Positions 44,554-52,997 of a stretch of DNA of 64,000 nucleotides are shown here, one piece after another. The number at the start of each line of letters is the position of its first letter. Positions within the stretch are counted from its first letter, which is position 1. A program made the position numbers and the translations under genes. Origin of the DNA: Opitutaceae bacterium (GTDB lineage: Bacteria; Verrucomicrobiota; Verrucomicrobiia; Opitutales; Opitutaceae); the NCBI GenBank assembly GCA_027490995.1, contig JAIXWY010000008.1, positions 1 to 64,000 of the forward strand, given 5' to 3'. The notes below the pieces were generated by a model that ran no database searches, was not told the origin of the DNA, and was given only the letters and a program-made list of their open reading frames with translations.

Positions 44554-44576
44554 GATAAGGATTAATTATCATTATC
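44554..44576. promoter_or_regulatory. Fur-box-like element
   Basis: On the minus strand the first 12 bases are GATAATGATAAT, identical to the start of the classic Fur consensus, and it ends CTTATC. It sits in an AT-rich island in otherwise GC-rich sequence, between the divergent NHL and PQQ-dehydrogenase genes. Its location suits control of the leftward gene; it lies 25 bp above the rightward promoter. Confidence 0.45.
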
Positions 44577-44601
44577 AGCTAATGTGCTAATGATGTAGCC
44601 G

Positions 44602-44630
44602 TTGACGTCGCGGCGAAGCATGAGTATTCT
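44602..44630 (+). promoter_or_regulatory. Sigma-70-type promoter for the PQQ dehydrogenase
   Basis: TTGACG, exactly 17 bp, TATTCT. The expected start of transcription (~44637) is only about five bases before the ATG at 44642, so the mRNA would be nearly leaderless. Confidence 0.62.
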
Positions 44631-44641
44631 AACCGTTTCCT

Positions 44642-46783
44642 ATGACTCCCTTACGTTACGGTTTGCGCGCTGCTCTCACCGTTTCTATCTCGGCGCTTCT
44701 TCTCGCCCGCGCGGGGCTACACGCCCGGGATGGTGCGGAATGGCCCGCGTATTTGGGCGATGCCGGAGCGACTCATTATTCGACGCTGAGTGAACTGACG
44801 CCGGAGAACGTGGCCCGGCTGCAGCCGGTGTGGACGTGGCGATCGGGCGACATGCGCGGGAACAAGACTCAGAATCAGTGCAATCCGCTGATGGTGGAAG
44901 GAGTCATTTACGTGACCACCCCTGGCTTGGCGGTGGCGGCGTTGGATGCGGCGACGGGACAGCAGCGGTGGCGCTTCGAGTCTGGGCAGACGGCGGGATT
45001 GAGTCGCGGCCTGGCGACCTGGACGGATGGGACGCAGCGCCGAATCTACTTTGGGGCAGGTCGCTACCTGCATGCCTTGGATGCAGCGACCGGACAGTTG
45101 ACGACGGACTTCGGTGAAGGTGGTCGCATCGACCTATCGGAAAACCTCGGGCGGGATGCGCGTGGGTTGAACCTCTTCGTGAACACCCCAGGCGTGATCT
45201 ACCGTGATCTCATCATCATGGGCATGCGGGTGGGGGAAGGTCCGGCTCCGGCTGCTCCGGGCCATATCCGGGCGTATGACGTCCGCTCGGGCCGCTTGGT
45301 CTGGACCTTTCGCACCATTCCGCAGCCGGGTGAGCCGGGGTATGAGACGTGGCCCCCGGATGCGTGGCAGCGGGCCGGCGGAGCGAACGTCTGGGCGGGT
45401 ATGACGGTCGACGAGGAGCGCGGGATGGTTTTTTGTCCGACCGGCTCGGCCTCGTTTGATTTCTGGGGTGGGGACCGCGTGGGGAACAACCTGTATGCGA
45501 ACTGCCTCTTGGCGCTGGATGCCGCGACTGGTCGGCGGATCTGGCACTATCAGTTTGTGCGGCATGATTTATGGGACCGGGATCTACCGGCGCCGCCGAC
45601 GCTGGTCACGGTCCGACGAGAGGGCCGCGAGATTCCAGCGGTTGCGCAGCCCACGAAATCGGGCCACGTCTTTGTGTTTCATCGGGAAACGGGTGAGCCG
45701 CTCTTCCCGATCGTGGAGGACATTGCGCCGAGTTCGGATCTGGTGGGGGAAGTGACGGCGCCGACGCAGCCGCGGCCGTTGAAGCCGGAGCCCTTCGCGC
45801 GGCAGATCTTCTCGGCGGAAGAAATCACGCGGCGCACGCCGGAGGCGCACCGTGCGGTTCTCGAGCGCTTTGTCCGCCTCCGTCCCCATGCGCCGTGGGT
45901 GCCGCCGAGCAAGGAAGGCACGGTGATCTTTCCCGGATTTGACGGGGCGGCCGAGTGGGGTGGCGCGGCGGCGGACCCGGAAGGCATCCTCTACGTGAAC
46001 TCGAATGAGATGCCGTGGATCCTGACCATGATCGACATGCGGGACGGGAGCGGCAGCCTCGGGCGACACGTGTACCTGCAGAACTGCACGGGCTGTCACG
46101 GTGCGGACCTGCGCGGCAATGCCGCGGCGAACATTCCATCGCTGGTGGATCTCAGATCCCGTCTCACCCGTGACCAGATGATGGACGTGATCCTGCGCGG
46201 ACGAGGAGTCATGCCAGCCTGGGGCTTTCTTTCGGCCAAGGAGCGCGGTGCCCTGGTGGATTTCCTGAGCGGTGAGGTGGAGAAGGACGGCACGCTCGTT
46301 TCGATGTCGCTGCCTGGCGCGCCCACCGCGGAGCGGCCGGCGGGGAGTCCGCCGTATACACATACCGGATACAATCGCTTTCTTGATCCGGACGGCTATC
46401 CGGCGGTGAAGCCGCCTTGGGGAACGCTGAATGCGATCGATCTGAACACCGGTGAGTACCTTTGGCGGGTGCCACTCGGGGAGTATCCCGAGCTGATCGC
46501 CCAAGGGATCCCACCGACCGGCACGGAAAACTACGGTGGCCCGGTCGTAACAGCTGGTGGGCTCGTCTTCATTGCGGCGAGCCGCGATGAGCACATTCGA
46601 GCCTTTGACCGTCGTAATGGTCGTGAGCTCTGGCGGGCGCGCCTGCCAGCGGCCGGCTATGCCACCCCGGCCGTTTACTCGGTCGGTGGCCGCCCCTTTG
46701 TGGTGATCACGTGCGGCGGCGGAAAGAGCGGCACCCCGAGCGGCGACGCCTTTGTCGCCTTCTCCCTGCCGGACGGTTCCTGA
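44642..46783 (+). CDS. PQQ-dependent dehydrogenase with cytochrome c domain
   Basis: 713 aa. A signal peptide is followed by an eight-bladed quinoprotein propeller typical of membrane-bound glucose/alcohol dehydrogenases: EWPAYLGDAGATHYSTL at blade 1, RIWHYQFVRHDLWDRDLPAP near the active site, and later ENYGGPVVTAGGLVFIAASR. A c-type haem domain is inserted at about residues 475-560 (NCTGCHGADLRG, with a likely axial Met in GVMPAWGF). It oxidises a sugar or alcohol in the periplasm and passes electrons to its haem. Substrate unknown. No PQQ synthesis gene is nearby. Confidence 0.92.
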   Translation: MTPLRYGLRAALTVSISALLLARAGLHARDGAEWPAYLGDAGATHYSTLSELTPENVARLQPVWTWRSGDMRGNKTQNQCNPLMVEGVIYVTTPGLAVAALDAATGQQRWRFESGQTAGLSRGLATWTDGTQRRIYFGAGRYLHALDAATGQLTTDFGEGGRIDLSENLGRDARGLNLFVNTPGVIYRDLIIMGMRVGEGPAPAAPGHIRAYDVRSGRLVWTFRTIPQPGEPGYETWPPDAWQRAGGANVWAGMTVDEERGMVFCPTGSASFDFWGGDRVGNNLYANCLLALDAATGRRIWHYQFVRHDLWDRDLPAPPTLVTVRREGREIPAVAQPTKSGHVFVFHRETGEPLFPIVEDIAPSSDLVGEVTAPTQPRPLKPEPFARQIFSAEEITRRTPEAHRAVLERFVRLRPHAPWVPPSKEGTVIFPGFDGAAEWGGAAADPEGILYVNSNEMPWILTMIDMRDGSGSLGRHVYLQNCTGCHGADLRGNAAANIPSLVDLRSRLTRDQMMDVILRGRGVMPAWGFLSAKERGALVDFLSGEVEKDGTLVSMSLPGAPTAERPAGSPPYTHTGYNRFLDPDGYPAVKPPWGTLNAIDLNTGEYLWRVPLGEYPELIAQGIPPTGTENYGGPVVTAGGLVFIAASRDEHIRAFDRRNGRELWRARLPAAGYATPAVYSVGGRPFVVITCGGGKSGTPSGDAFVAFSLPDGS

Positions 46784-47172
46784 TTCGTTTGGTGAGTCGG
46801 TCGGTCCGTCGAGTGAGACGGCTCATGGTCGGTCCGTCCGACCGTTGGGGCCTCTCAATTTCCGAAATAGACCCTGTGTTCGCTGATGAGATCACCCGTT
46901 GGCTTGCGTGAGTGCCCCCTAGTTCGCGTGGGGTTGCTTCCTCCGTGACGTGAAGACGCTGGATCGGAACCCAGCCGCCGGATGAGTTTTTTTCATTGTA
47001 AGATTGAAAACGATACGGGTATCTACTTATTTTATAACTATTAACATTTAAACGGTCTTTTTGCCGCTTCCTCTGATTTCCGGAAGTCACGGCTCGTTTG
47101 GTCCGCGTCTCCGTGAGCGCGACGCCGCCACAGACCCGCCTTCGTTCCCTTACTGTCTCCTGTGCTGATCCC
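46784..47172. other. AT-rich intergenic region before the recombinase
   Basis: About 390 bp. A distinctly AT-rich block (~46985-47060) contrasts with GC-rich neighbours and contains a good promoter (see 47004-47032) with a palindrome in its spacer. Repeated GTCGGTCGGTCCG-like runs occur at 46797-46842. No tRNA, second recombinase or clear attachment site was seen. Confidence 0.5.
47004..47032 (+). promoter_or_regulatory. Promoter with palindromic spacer upstream of recombinase
   Basis: TTGAAA, 17 bp, TTATTT. The spacer contains the perfect inverted repeat GATAC-GG-GTATC (47012-47023), which could be an operator for a repressor blocking the promoter. Leader length to the GTG start would be about 130 nt. 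Confidence 0.45.
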
Positions 47173-48423
47173 GTGAGCTCAGTCCATCGTCATGCTCGCA
47201 GTCCGTTCTGGCAGGGCTCCTTCAAGGGCCCGGACGGGCGGTGGCGTATGCGTTCGACGGGGGAAAAGGACCGTGCGGCGGCCCTCGCGGTGGTGGAGCG
47301 TTGGCAGCGGGAGGCACAGGCGCTGGTACCGACGGCCGACGGGCCTTTGCAGGTGGCGAATGCGCCGGAGCTCCACGAGCGCTTCATCACGCTCACCAAG
47401 CGGATGGCTTCGGGCAGCTTGCAGCGTTCGGATGTCGAGAGCCTCCTCTCGGATTTATTGGCCGCGAGTGGGCAGGAACCGCTGCGGACAACGAGCGCAC
47501 GGCAGTTTCTTGAAACCTACCTTGAGGAGAAGGCGAAGTCCCGCGCGGTGGCGACCACGTTGCGCTATCGGTCCATCCTTCAAGGGTTCCTCGATTTTCT
47601 GGGGGTGCGGGCCGACCTGCCGTTGGCCCATCTCTCGTCGCGGGACATTCAGTCCTTCCGCGACGCGGAGCTTGCCCGCGGCGTGTCGAGCCAGTCAGCG
47701 AACATGATTCTCAAGGTGCTTCGCGGCCCCTTCAATCGGGCCCGGCGTCAGGGCTTGATTTCGGTGAACCCGGCCGAGGGGGTCGACTTCGTCGGCGGCG
47801 AGAAGCTGAACCGCCGCGCGTTCACCCTGGAGGAGATGCGCGCGGTGTTGGAGGTGGCCGACTGGGAGTGGAAGGGAATGATTCTGCTGGGCTACTACTG
47901 TGGCTTCCGGATTCAGGATGCGGCGAATCTGACCTATGCGGAGATCGATTTCGATCGGCAGGTCATCCGCTTGCGGCCGAAGAAGGAACGTCGAGACCGG
48001 ATGGCTTCGAAGACCGAGACGGTGATCCTGCCGGAGCTACGGGAGTGGTTGGAGGCGAACCGGCGGGATCTCGCCCAACCGCTCTTTCCGAGCTTTTACG
48101 GACGCTACACCGGTGGGCAGAACGGCCTTTCTCTGGCGTTCCGCGGGCTCCTGCGGAAGGCCGGGGTGAAATTCGTCAACCTGGCCGAGACGGGCTCGCT
48201 GCGACGGTTCTACGACCTCGGGTTCCATGCCCTGCGCCACTCCTGCGTGACGCACGCGGCGAATGCCGGGGTGCCGGAAGAGATCCGGCGGGAGCACGTC
48301 GGACATGCGTCCGACGTGCACCGCACGTACACTCACCGCGAAGTCGCGGTGAAGCAGCGTGCCTTTGCGGATATGCCGCGCTTGCAGGTCGACCCGGAGC
48401 TTGAGCTCTGGACGGCCAAGTGA
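47173..48423 (+). CDS. Tyrosine-type site-specific recombinase (integrase family)
   Basis: About 416 aa from GTG 47173; the frame is open to a TTG at 47098. N-terminal Arm-like SPFWQGSFKGPDGRWRMRST, then a SAM-like core-binding domain (residues ~110-210) and a catalytic domain with the full set: Arg in GYYCGFRIQDAANL, Lys in RPKKERRD, HALRHSCVTH (H-x-x-R), HVGHAS and the nucleophile Tyr in VHRTYTHR. It is intact. It stands alone, convergent with the TonB receptor gene (16 bp apart), and is not beside phage genes, so it may serve a small integrated element or act as a host recombinase. Confidence 0.92.
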   Translation: MSSVHRHARSPFWQGSFKGPDGRWRMRSTGEKDRAAALAVVERWQREAQALVPTADGPLQVANAPELHERFITLTKRMASGSLQRSDVESLLSDLLAASGQEPLRTTSARQFLETYLEEKAKSRAVATTLRYRSILQGFLDFLGVRADLPLAHLSSRDIQSFRDAELARGVSSQSANMILKVLRGPFNRARRQGLISVNPAEGVDFVGGEKLNRRAFTLEEMRAVLEVADWEWKGMILLGYYCGFRIQDAANLTYAEIDFDRQVIRLRPKKERRDRMASKTETVILPELREWLEANRRDLAQPLFPSFYGRYTGGQNGLSLAFRGLLRKAGVKFVNLAETGSLRRFYDLGFHALRHSCVTHAANAGVPEEIRREHVGHASDVHRTYTHREVAVKQRAFADMPRLQVDPELELWTAK

Positions 48424-48439
48424 GCGCGCGCGGCGGTCA

Positions 48440-51400
48440 TCAGAACGAGAACGTGTTCGTAAGGGACCAGAGCGCTGGCTGCGGGATGCGGGCCGAAGCG
48501 ATCGTGCCGTTCGGCTGTGCGGTGACGGCGATCAAATCGTCGTTCCCGAACAGATCGCGCACGTTGAGCTGGGCCGTCCAGCGCACCTTGTCGCGGTGCA
48601 GCTTCTTCGTGTAGCGGAACCACATGTCGACATCGAGTTCGTCGCTGCCGAAGAAAGGCTGGTTCACGTCGGAGACCCAGATCCCGAGCTCGTTCTTCTT
48701 CACGCCGTAGCCGACGGCTACGCGGTCCTGCCACCGGGCGGCGCCGCCGATGCTGAAGCCCTTCAGGCGCGGGTGCTGGAAGTCATAGTTCGTGACCGCA
48801 TTGAAGCGCCACTTGCGGAGTTCCTGCACCGACGCGTTGTTGGCGGCGAGCGCGTTCAGGTACGGGATGTACATGTTGTTGATCGCGAGCACGCCGAAAC
48901 GCGAGCCGGTGACGCTGTTGAAGTACGGGATATCCTCGAGGCCATTCTGGGCCCGGATGCTCGACGCGATTACGCCGTCGCCGTCGGTCCACAGGGGCAG
49001 GTTGCGGGTGATGAACTCCTCGAAGTCCTTGCCGTAGTTGGCGCGGAACGCCTCCTGGCGGGCGGCGTTGAAGGTCATGCGCCAGTGCGGCAACGGATTG
49101 TAGGTGGCCTCGAACTCCCAGCCGCGCGACAGGGTATCGGCGATGTTACCGACATTCGGCGGGCGGGTGGCGCTCCAGCTGCCGCTGCTGTTCTGGGTGA
49201 GGTTCCAGCTTGAGATGAGGAGCGGATCGACGCGCTTGAGCCATTCGTCGCGCGTGCGTGCGGCGAACCACGCCGTGCGGGCAGCCGACTCTGCGCTGGT
49301 CAGCGGAGGGTTGGCCACGTTGGCCTGCGCCGGGTTGGTCAGGCTCGCGCGCAGCGGAAGGTAGCGCGAATCGCCGGGGGTGAACCCGAACCAGCGATTG
49401 ATCAGCACCTCGGACGTCTGGGAGCCGCGGAGGCCGTTCATTGCGCGGACGATATCGTTGCCGGGCCAGAACGTGTTGTAGAACGTGCTCGCGTCGTTGG
49501 TCTGCGTGGTCTCGTAGCGGATCACGCGCAGGACGAACTTATTGTCCGCGAGCGAGAGCGTGATGCCCGCATCCTCGGTCGAACCGGAGGGCGGCGCGAA
49601 CGGACGGCCGTAGACATCGGCCACGGTGGACGAAGGGCGGAAGTTTTCCGAGCGGTTGTACGACAGGCTGACATCGGTGCCGCGGGGCAGGCGGCGCTTG
49701 ATGAAGTCGGGCGTGTGGCCGACGATACTCCAGCTGACCGTCTCGTCCTTGGCGTCGATGTTGGGCGAGGCCGGGTAGGTCCAGGTGGGGTCGAACGGAT
49801 TGACCTGATCGGTCACCGGCACGCGCTTCGGGACTCCAGCGTCGAAGAGCGAGAACTCATCGCGGCGCCAGCCGACGAGGCCGACGAGTTTGCGGTTGAG
49901 CAGGAAGCTCTGCCAGATGAGCGACTGGCTCTTGGTCTGGTTGAGTGAGCGGGAAGCGGTGGTGTAAAGCTTGTCGAGATTGCCTTCTGCATCGAGGACG
50001 GTGACGGGTGCGTAGGTCCAGACATCCGTGCGATTGTCGAAGAGCAGGGCGGTGCCGGTGGTGGCGGGAGAGTGCAGGGCGGTCAGGCCCTGGACGTTGG
50101 CGCCGGCGGGCGAGGAGAGATTCGCGATGGAGGGCCCGAGGTAGTGGATCGCGGCGTAGCCCGGGTAGGACTGGGCGCTCGGGTTATCGGCGTAGACGTT
50201 TTGGTCGAGGGTGTACACGTAACCCTGATGCGTGCGCGAAAGACGCGTGCTTTCCTGGTCGCTGTAGACGCCGGTGAAGACGTGACGACCGAGGAAACGG
50301 GAGAACCCGTTGCGGCGGGTGAAGTCGAGGGTCGCATACGCGGTGGCGCGGAACGCCTCGCGGTCCGTATCAATCGAGTAGTTGCCGATCGAGTCGGAGG
50401 CGAAGTAGGGGCGACCGAAATTCGGGTTCGGCTTTCCGTCGACCAGCTTGGTCTGCATATCGACGTGGATGGTGGCGGCGTCGAAGCCGATCAGGCTGCG
50501 GTTGCGGCGGGCGTGGTCCTGCTTGTCGTAGGCGACCTCGAAGCCGATGGCGTCATTGAGGAACGTCTGGCGCAGGACGGCGTTGAGGGCGTTGAAGTCG
50601 GACCCTTCGCTCTTGTTGGGACCATCGAGGAGGGTGTCGTAGAAGTTGAACACCGAAGGATCGCGGATCTCTTGGTACCGCCAGAGTCCGGCGTAGGCTT
50701 GGCCTGCCGGGGCAAACTGCTGGTTGAGGAAGAACGCGGGATTGTTGCCCAGTGAGGTATAGTTACCGACGCCGAACCACTGGGTGAAGGGTGTGCCGCC
50801 GCGGCTCATCATGTACGGAGGAACGCCGTTGCCGCCCTGGGCGTTGGAGGCGGGATCCGTGAACACGGCACCGACCTGGCCAAACCAACGACCGGCCGAG
50901 CCGAGGTGCGCGGCGAGGAAGGGATTGTTGGTCACGGAGCTCGGATCCGTCGGATCGAGTCGGACCTTGTTCAGCACGTTGTACCACACCGACAGACCGT
51001 CGGCTGGCGGGGTGACGCGCGGACGGTTGGCGCGGATCGAGCCGTCCTCGTAGCTCACCTGCAGCTGAGTCAGGCCGTTGCGGAAAAGCTTCGGTTCCCA
51101 ACGCATCGCGGCGTAAAGACGGCGGTCGTTCTCGAACGCCGGCTTCTGGCGGAATTCCTCTTCGTCGTTCAGGCCGATGACCCGGACCGCGAGCTGGTTC
51201 TTCAGGACCACCTGGTTGACGTCGAGGATTTCGCGGTGCGAGCCGTAGCGGCTGACGTTCTGGCTGAAGGTCACGCCGTTCTTGCGGAGGTTCGCCATCT
51301 TCAACTGGTTGTTGATGATGCCGGCCGGGCTGCCGAGGCCGAAGAGGATGGCGTTGGCACCGCGCGAGATGTCGACGCGCTCGGTGTTGTACGAGTCCAT

Positions 51401-51946
51401 GCCGATATCGGTGGCGAAGAAGTCGCGCGTAAGGTCGGCGCCGCTTAGGCCGCGGACACGGGTCTGCTGGTTGGGGCTGAGGAGGCCTTCTTCCGGATTG
51501 GAGAAGCCGTTGCCCGTGGAGACGCCGGAGATATTGCCGCCCATGCCGGCCGCTTCGGTACCCGTGGTGTAGACGAGGATGTCCTTGGCGTTCGTCGAGG
51601 CGGTGTCCGTCATGAACTGCGCATTCACCACGGAGATGGCGGCGCCGACGTCACGTAACTCGGTGCGCAGGCGGGTACCGGCGAGCGTCGAGGTCGATTG
51701 ATAGCCGCGATCCGCATCGGCTGCCACCACGAAGGGCGTCAACTCGACGATGTCCTCCTCGGAGGTGTTCGCGTCGCTCGCGCTGGTGCTGACGACGGGC
51801 ACGGTCGACCGCGCGGGAGCGGGTGCGGCGGGCGCGGGCGCCGGGACCGATTGAGCCTGGGCGGCGGCGGTGGCCATTAGCGCGAGAAGGCCAAGGGCGA
51901 GCGTGCGCCTGGTTTTCGGAAGGACAGGGAGCTTTCGGGAGGGCAT
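48440..51946 (-). CDS. TonB-dependent outer-membrane receptor, Opitutaceae type
   Basis: 1168 aa. Signal peptide, Ala/Pro-rich leader, then VELTPFVVAADADRGYQSTS, the plug-start motif common in Opitutales receptors, followed by LRTELRDVGAAISVVNAQFM. A plug domain (residues ~85-250) and a 22-strand barrel end in LWSLTNTFSF with a C-terminal Phe for BAM recognition. Such receptors import oligosaccharides or iron chelates. Context with an SSS symporter, DUF1080 and a glycoside hydrolase favours a sugar. It is 207 bp from the DUF1080 gene; a TTGACA on the minus strand (52068-52073) may mark its own promoter. Confidence 0.93.
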   Translation of the reverse strand: MPSRKLPVLPKTRRTLALGLLALMATAAAQAQSVPAPAPAAPAPARSTVPVVSTSASDANTSEEDIVELTPFVVAADADRGYQSTSTLAGTRLRTELRDVGAAISVVNAQFMTDTASTNAKDILVYTTGTEAAGMGGNISGVSTGNGFSNPEEGLLSPNQQTRVRGLSGADLTRDFFATDIGMDSYNTERVDISRGANAILFGLGSPAGIINNQLKMANLRKNGVTFSQNVSRYGSHREILDVNQVVLKNQLAVRVIGLNDEEEFRQKPAFENDRRLYAAMRWEPKLFRNGLTQLQVSYEDGSIRANRPRVTPPADGLSVWYNVLNKVRLDPTDPSSVTNNPFLAAHLGSAGRWFGQVGAVFTDPASNAQGGNGVPPYMMSRGGTPFTQWFGVGNYTSLGNNPAFFLNQQFAPAGQAYAGLWRYQEIRDPSVFNFYDTLLDGPNKSEGSDFNALNAVLRQTFLNDAIGFEVAYDKQDHARRNRSLIGFDAATIHVDMQTKLVDGKPNPNFGRPYFASDSIGNYSIDTDREAFRATAYATLDFTRRNGFSRFLGRHVFTGVYSDQESTRLSRTHQGYVYTLDQNVYADNPSAQSYPGYAAIHYLGPSIANLSSPAGANVQGLTALHSPATTGTALLFDNRTDVWTYAPVTVLDAEGNLDKLYTTASRSLNQTKSQSLIWQSFLLNRKLVGLVGWRRDEFSLFDAGVPKRVPVTDQVNPFDPTWTYPASPNIDAKDETVSWSIVGHTPDFIKRRLPRGTDVSLSYNRSENFRPSSTVADVYGRPFAPPSGSTEDAGITLSLADNKFVLRVIRYETTQTNDASTFYNTFWPGNDIVRAMNGLRGSQTSEVLINRWFGFTPGDSRYLPLRASLTNPAQANVANPPLTSAESAARTAWFAARTRDEWLKRVDPLLISSWNLTQNSSGSWSATRPPNVGNIADTLSRGWEFEATYNPLPHWRMTFNAARQEAFRANYGKDFEEFITRNLPLWTDGDGVIASSIRAQNGLEDIPYFNSVTGSRFGVLAINNMYIPYLNALAANNASVQELRKWRFNAVTNYDFQHPRLKGFSIGGAARWQDRVAVGYGVKKNELGIWVSDVNQPFFGSDELDVDMWFRYTKKLHRDKVRWTAQLNVRDLFGNDDLIAVTAQPNGTIASARIPQPALWSLTNTFSF

Positions 51947-52153
51947 GAGGTGCTGGGTGGTTGGACAGACGAGACGAAGAAAAGCTCACCTGGTCCGGCG
52001 ACCGCGGACACCGGGCCAGCGCGAGCTTTGAGGGTAGTTTCCCCTAGCGTTTAGCTCGGGAGAGACGTGTCAACGCCGCTTCGCTATGCGGCGAAGGATC
52101 GGACCGCATGGCAGGGGAGAGTCAGCCCGACCTCACGCGGCGCGGATACGGGA

Positions 52154-52816
52154 TCACGGGCGGGCGGGCTTTGCGGCGGAGTCGAGTTCGGTGAGGATGA
52201 CCTCGCGGACTTCGATGGCGGCGACGCCACCGCTGTGGATCTGGATACCGATCAGGCCGTTGAGCGGGATGCTGGGATCGGTTTCGGTGAAGTCGATCGC
52301 GGGTACGCCGTTGATCCATGTGCGGATGCGCGGTCCCTCGGCGAGGATGCGGTAGTCGTTCCAATCGTCGGGACGGACGGCGGCGTTGACGGCGGCGAGG
52401 TCGGCGGCGGTGGCGATGACCTTGTTGCGGCGTGATTCGTCGTAGAGCTTACCCCACCAGCCGTCGCCGGCGTCCACTTGGTAGCCGCGCATTTCCGTGG
52501 AGTCGGGCACGCGTTGGCTGCGGATCTGGATGCCGCTGTTGATCATCCCCGTATTGGGCGTGCCCCGCAGCCGCAGGGAGAGGCGGAGATCGAAATCGCG
52601 GTACTCACGCGTGGTTGCGAGGAATACGTTCTTTGGGATTTTCTCGGAGCGGGATCCGCCAAAAATCGCGCCCTGCTCGACGCGCCACCAGCGAGGATCG
52701 CCCTCCCAGCCGGAGAGCGACTGTCCATTGAAGAGGCGGGTCGGCTCGCCGGCGGAAACGGACAGCGGAGCGAGGAGCGTGAAGGTGAGCAGGAGCAGGG
52801 AGGAAGACAGGCGCAT
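52154..52816 (-). CDS. DUF1080 (3-keto-disaccharide hydrolase) domain protein
   Basis: 220 aa from ATG 52816. Signal peptide (SLLLLTFTLLAPLSVSA), then a concanavalin-like jelly roll with the DUF1080 signature: TRLFNGQSLSGWEGDPRWWR, then DFDLRLSLRLRGTPNTGMIN, SGIQIRSQ and GYQVDAGDGWWGKLYDESRR. Members hydrolyse 3-keto-glycosides or bind glycans at the surface or periplasm. Fits the sugar-uptake cluster. Confidence 0.9.
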   Translation of the reverse strand: MRLSSSLLLLTFTLLAPLSVSAGEPTRLFNGQSLSGWEGDPRWWRVEQGAIFGGSRSEKIPKNVFLATTREYRDFDLRLSLRLRGTPNTGMINSGIQIRSQRVPDSTEMRGYQVDAGDGWWGKLYDESRRNKVIATAADLAAVNAAVRPDDWNDYRILAEGPRIRTWINGVPAIDFTETDPSIPLNGLIGIQIHSGGVAAIEVREVILTELDSAAKPARP

Positions 52817-52997
52817 GGGGTAGACGGGACGACGAGCAAGGGAGAGCAAAGTCGTGACGCCGCAAGCTCACGACGGACCCGTGGCTCCGGCAAGGCGATT
52901 TCGGAGGGATGAAGTCCTCAATCCGGCGCCTCCGCCGCGGGGTCGGTGGATGGAGTATGAGACTCGAATTGAACGCGGCGGCGCGGCGACGGGCGCG

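Noticed and set aside
47173-48423. Integrase of the defence island
   Set aside because: It is 30 kb from the island, with housekeeping genes between, and no matching repeats were seen at the island edge.
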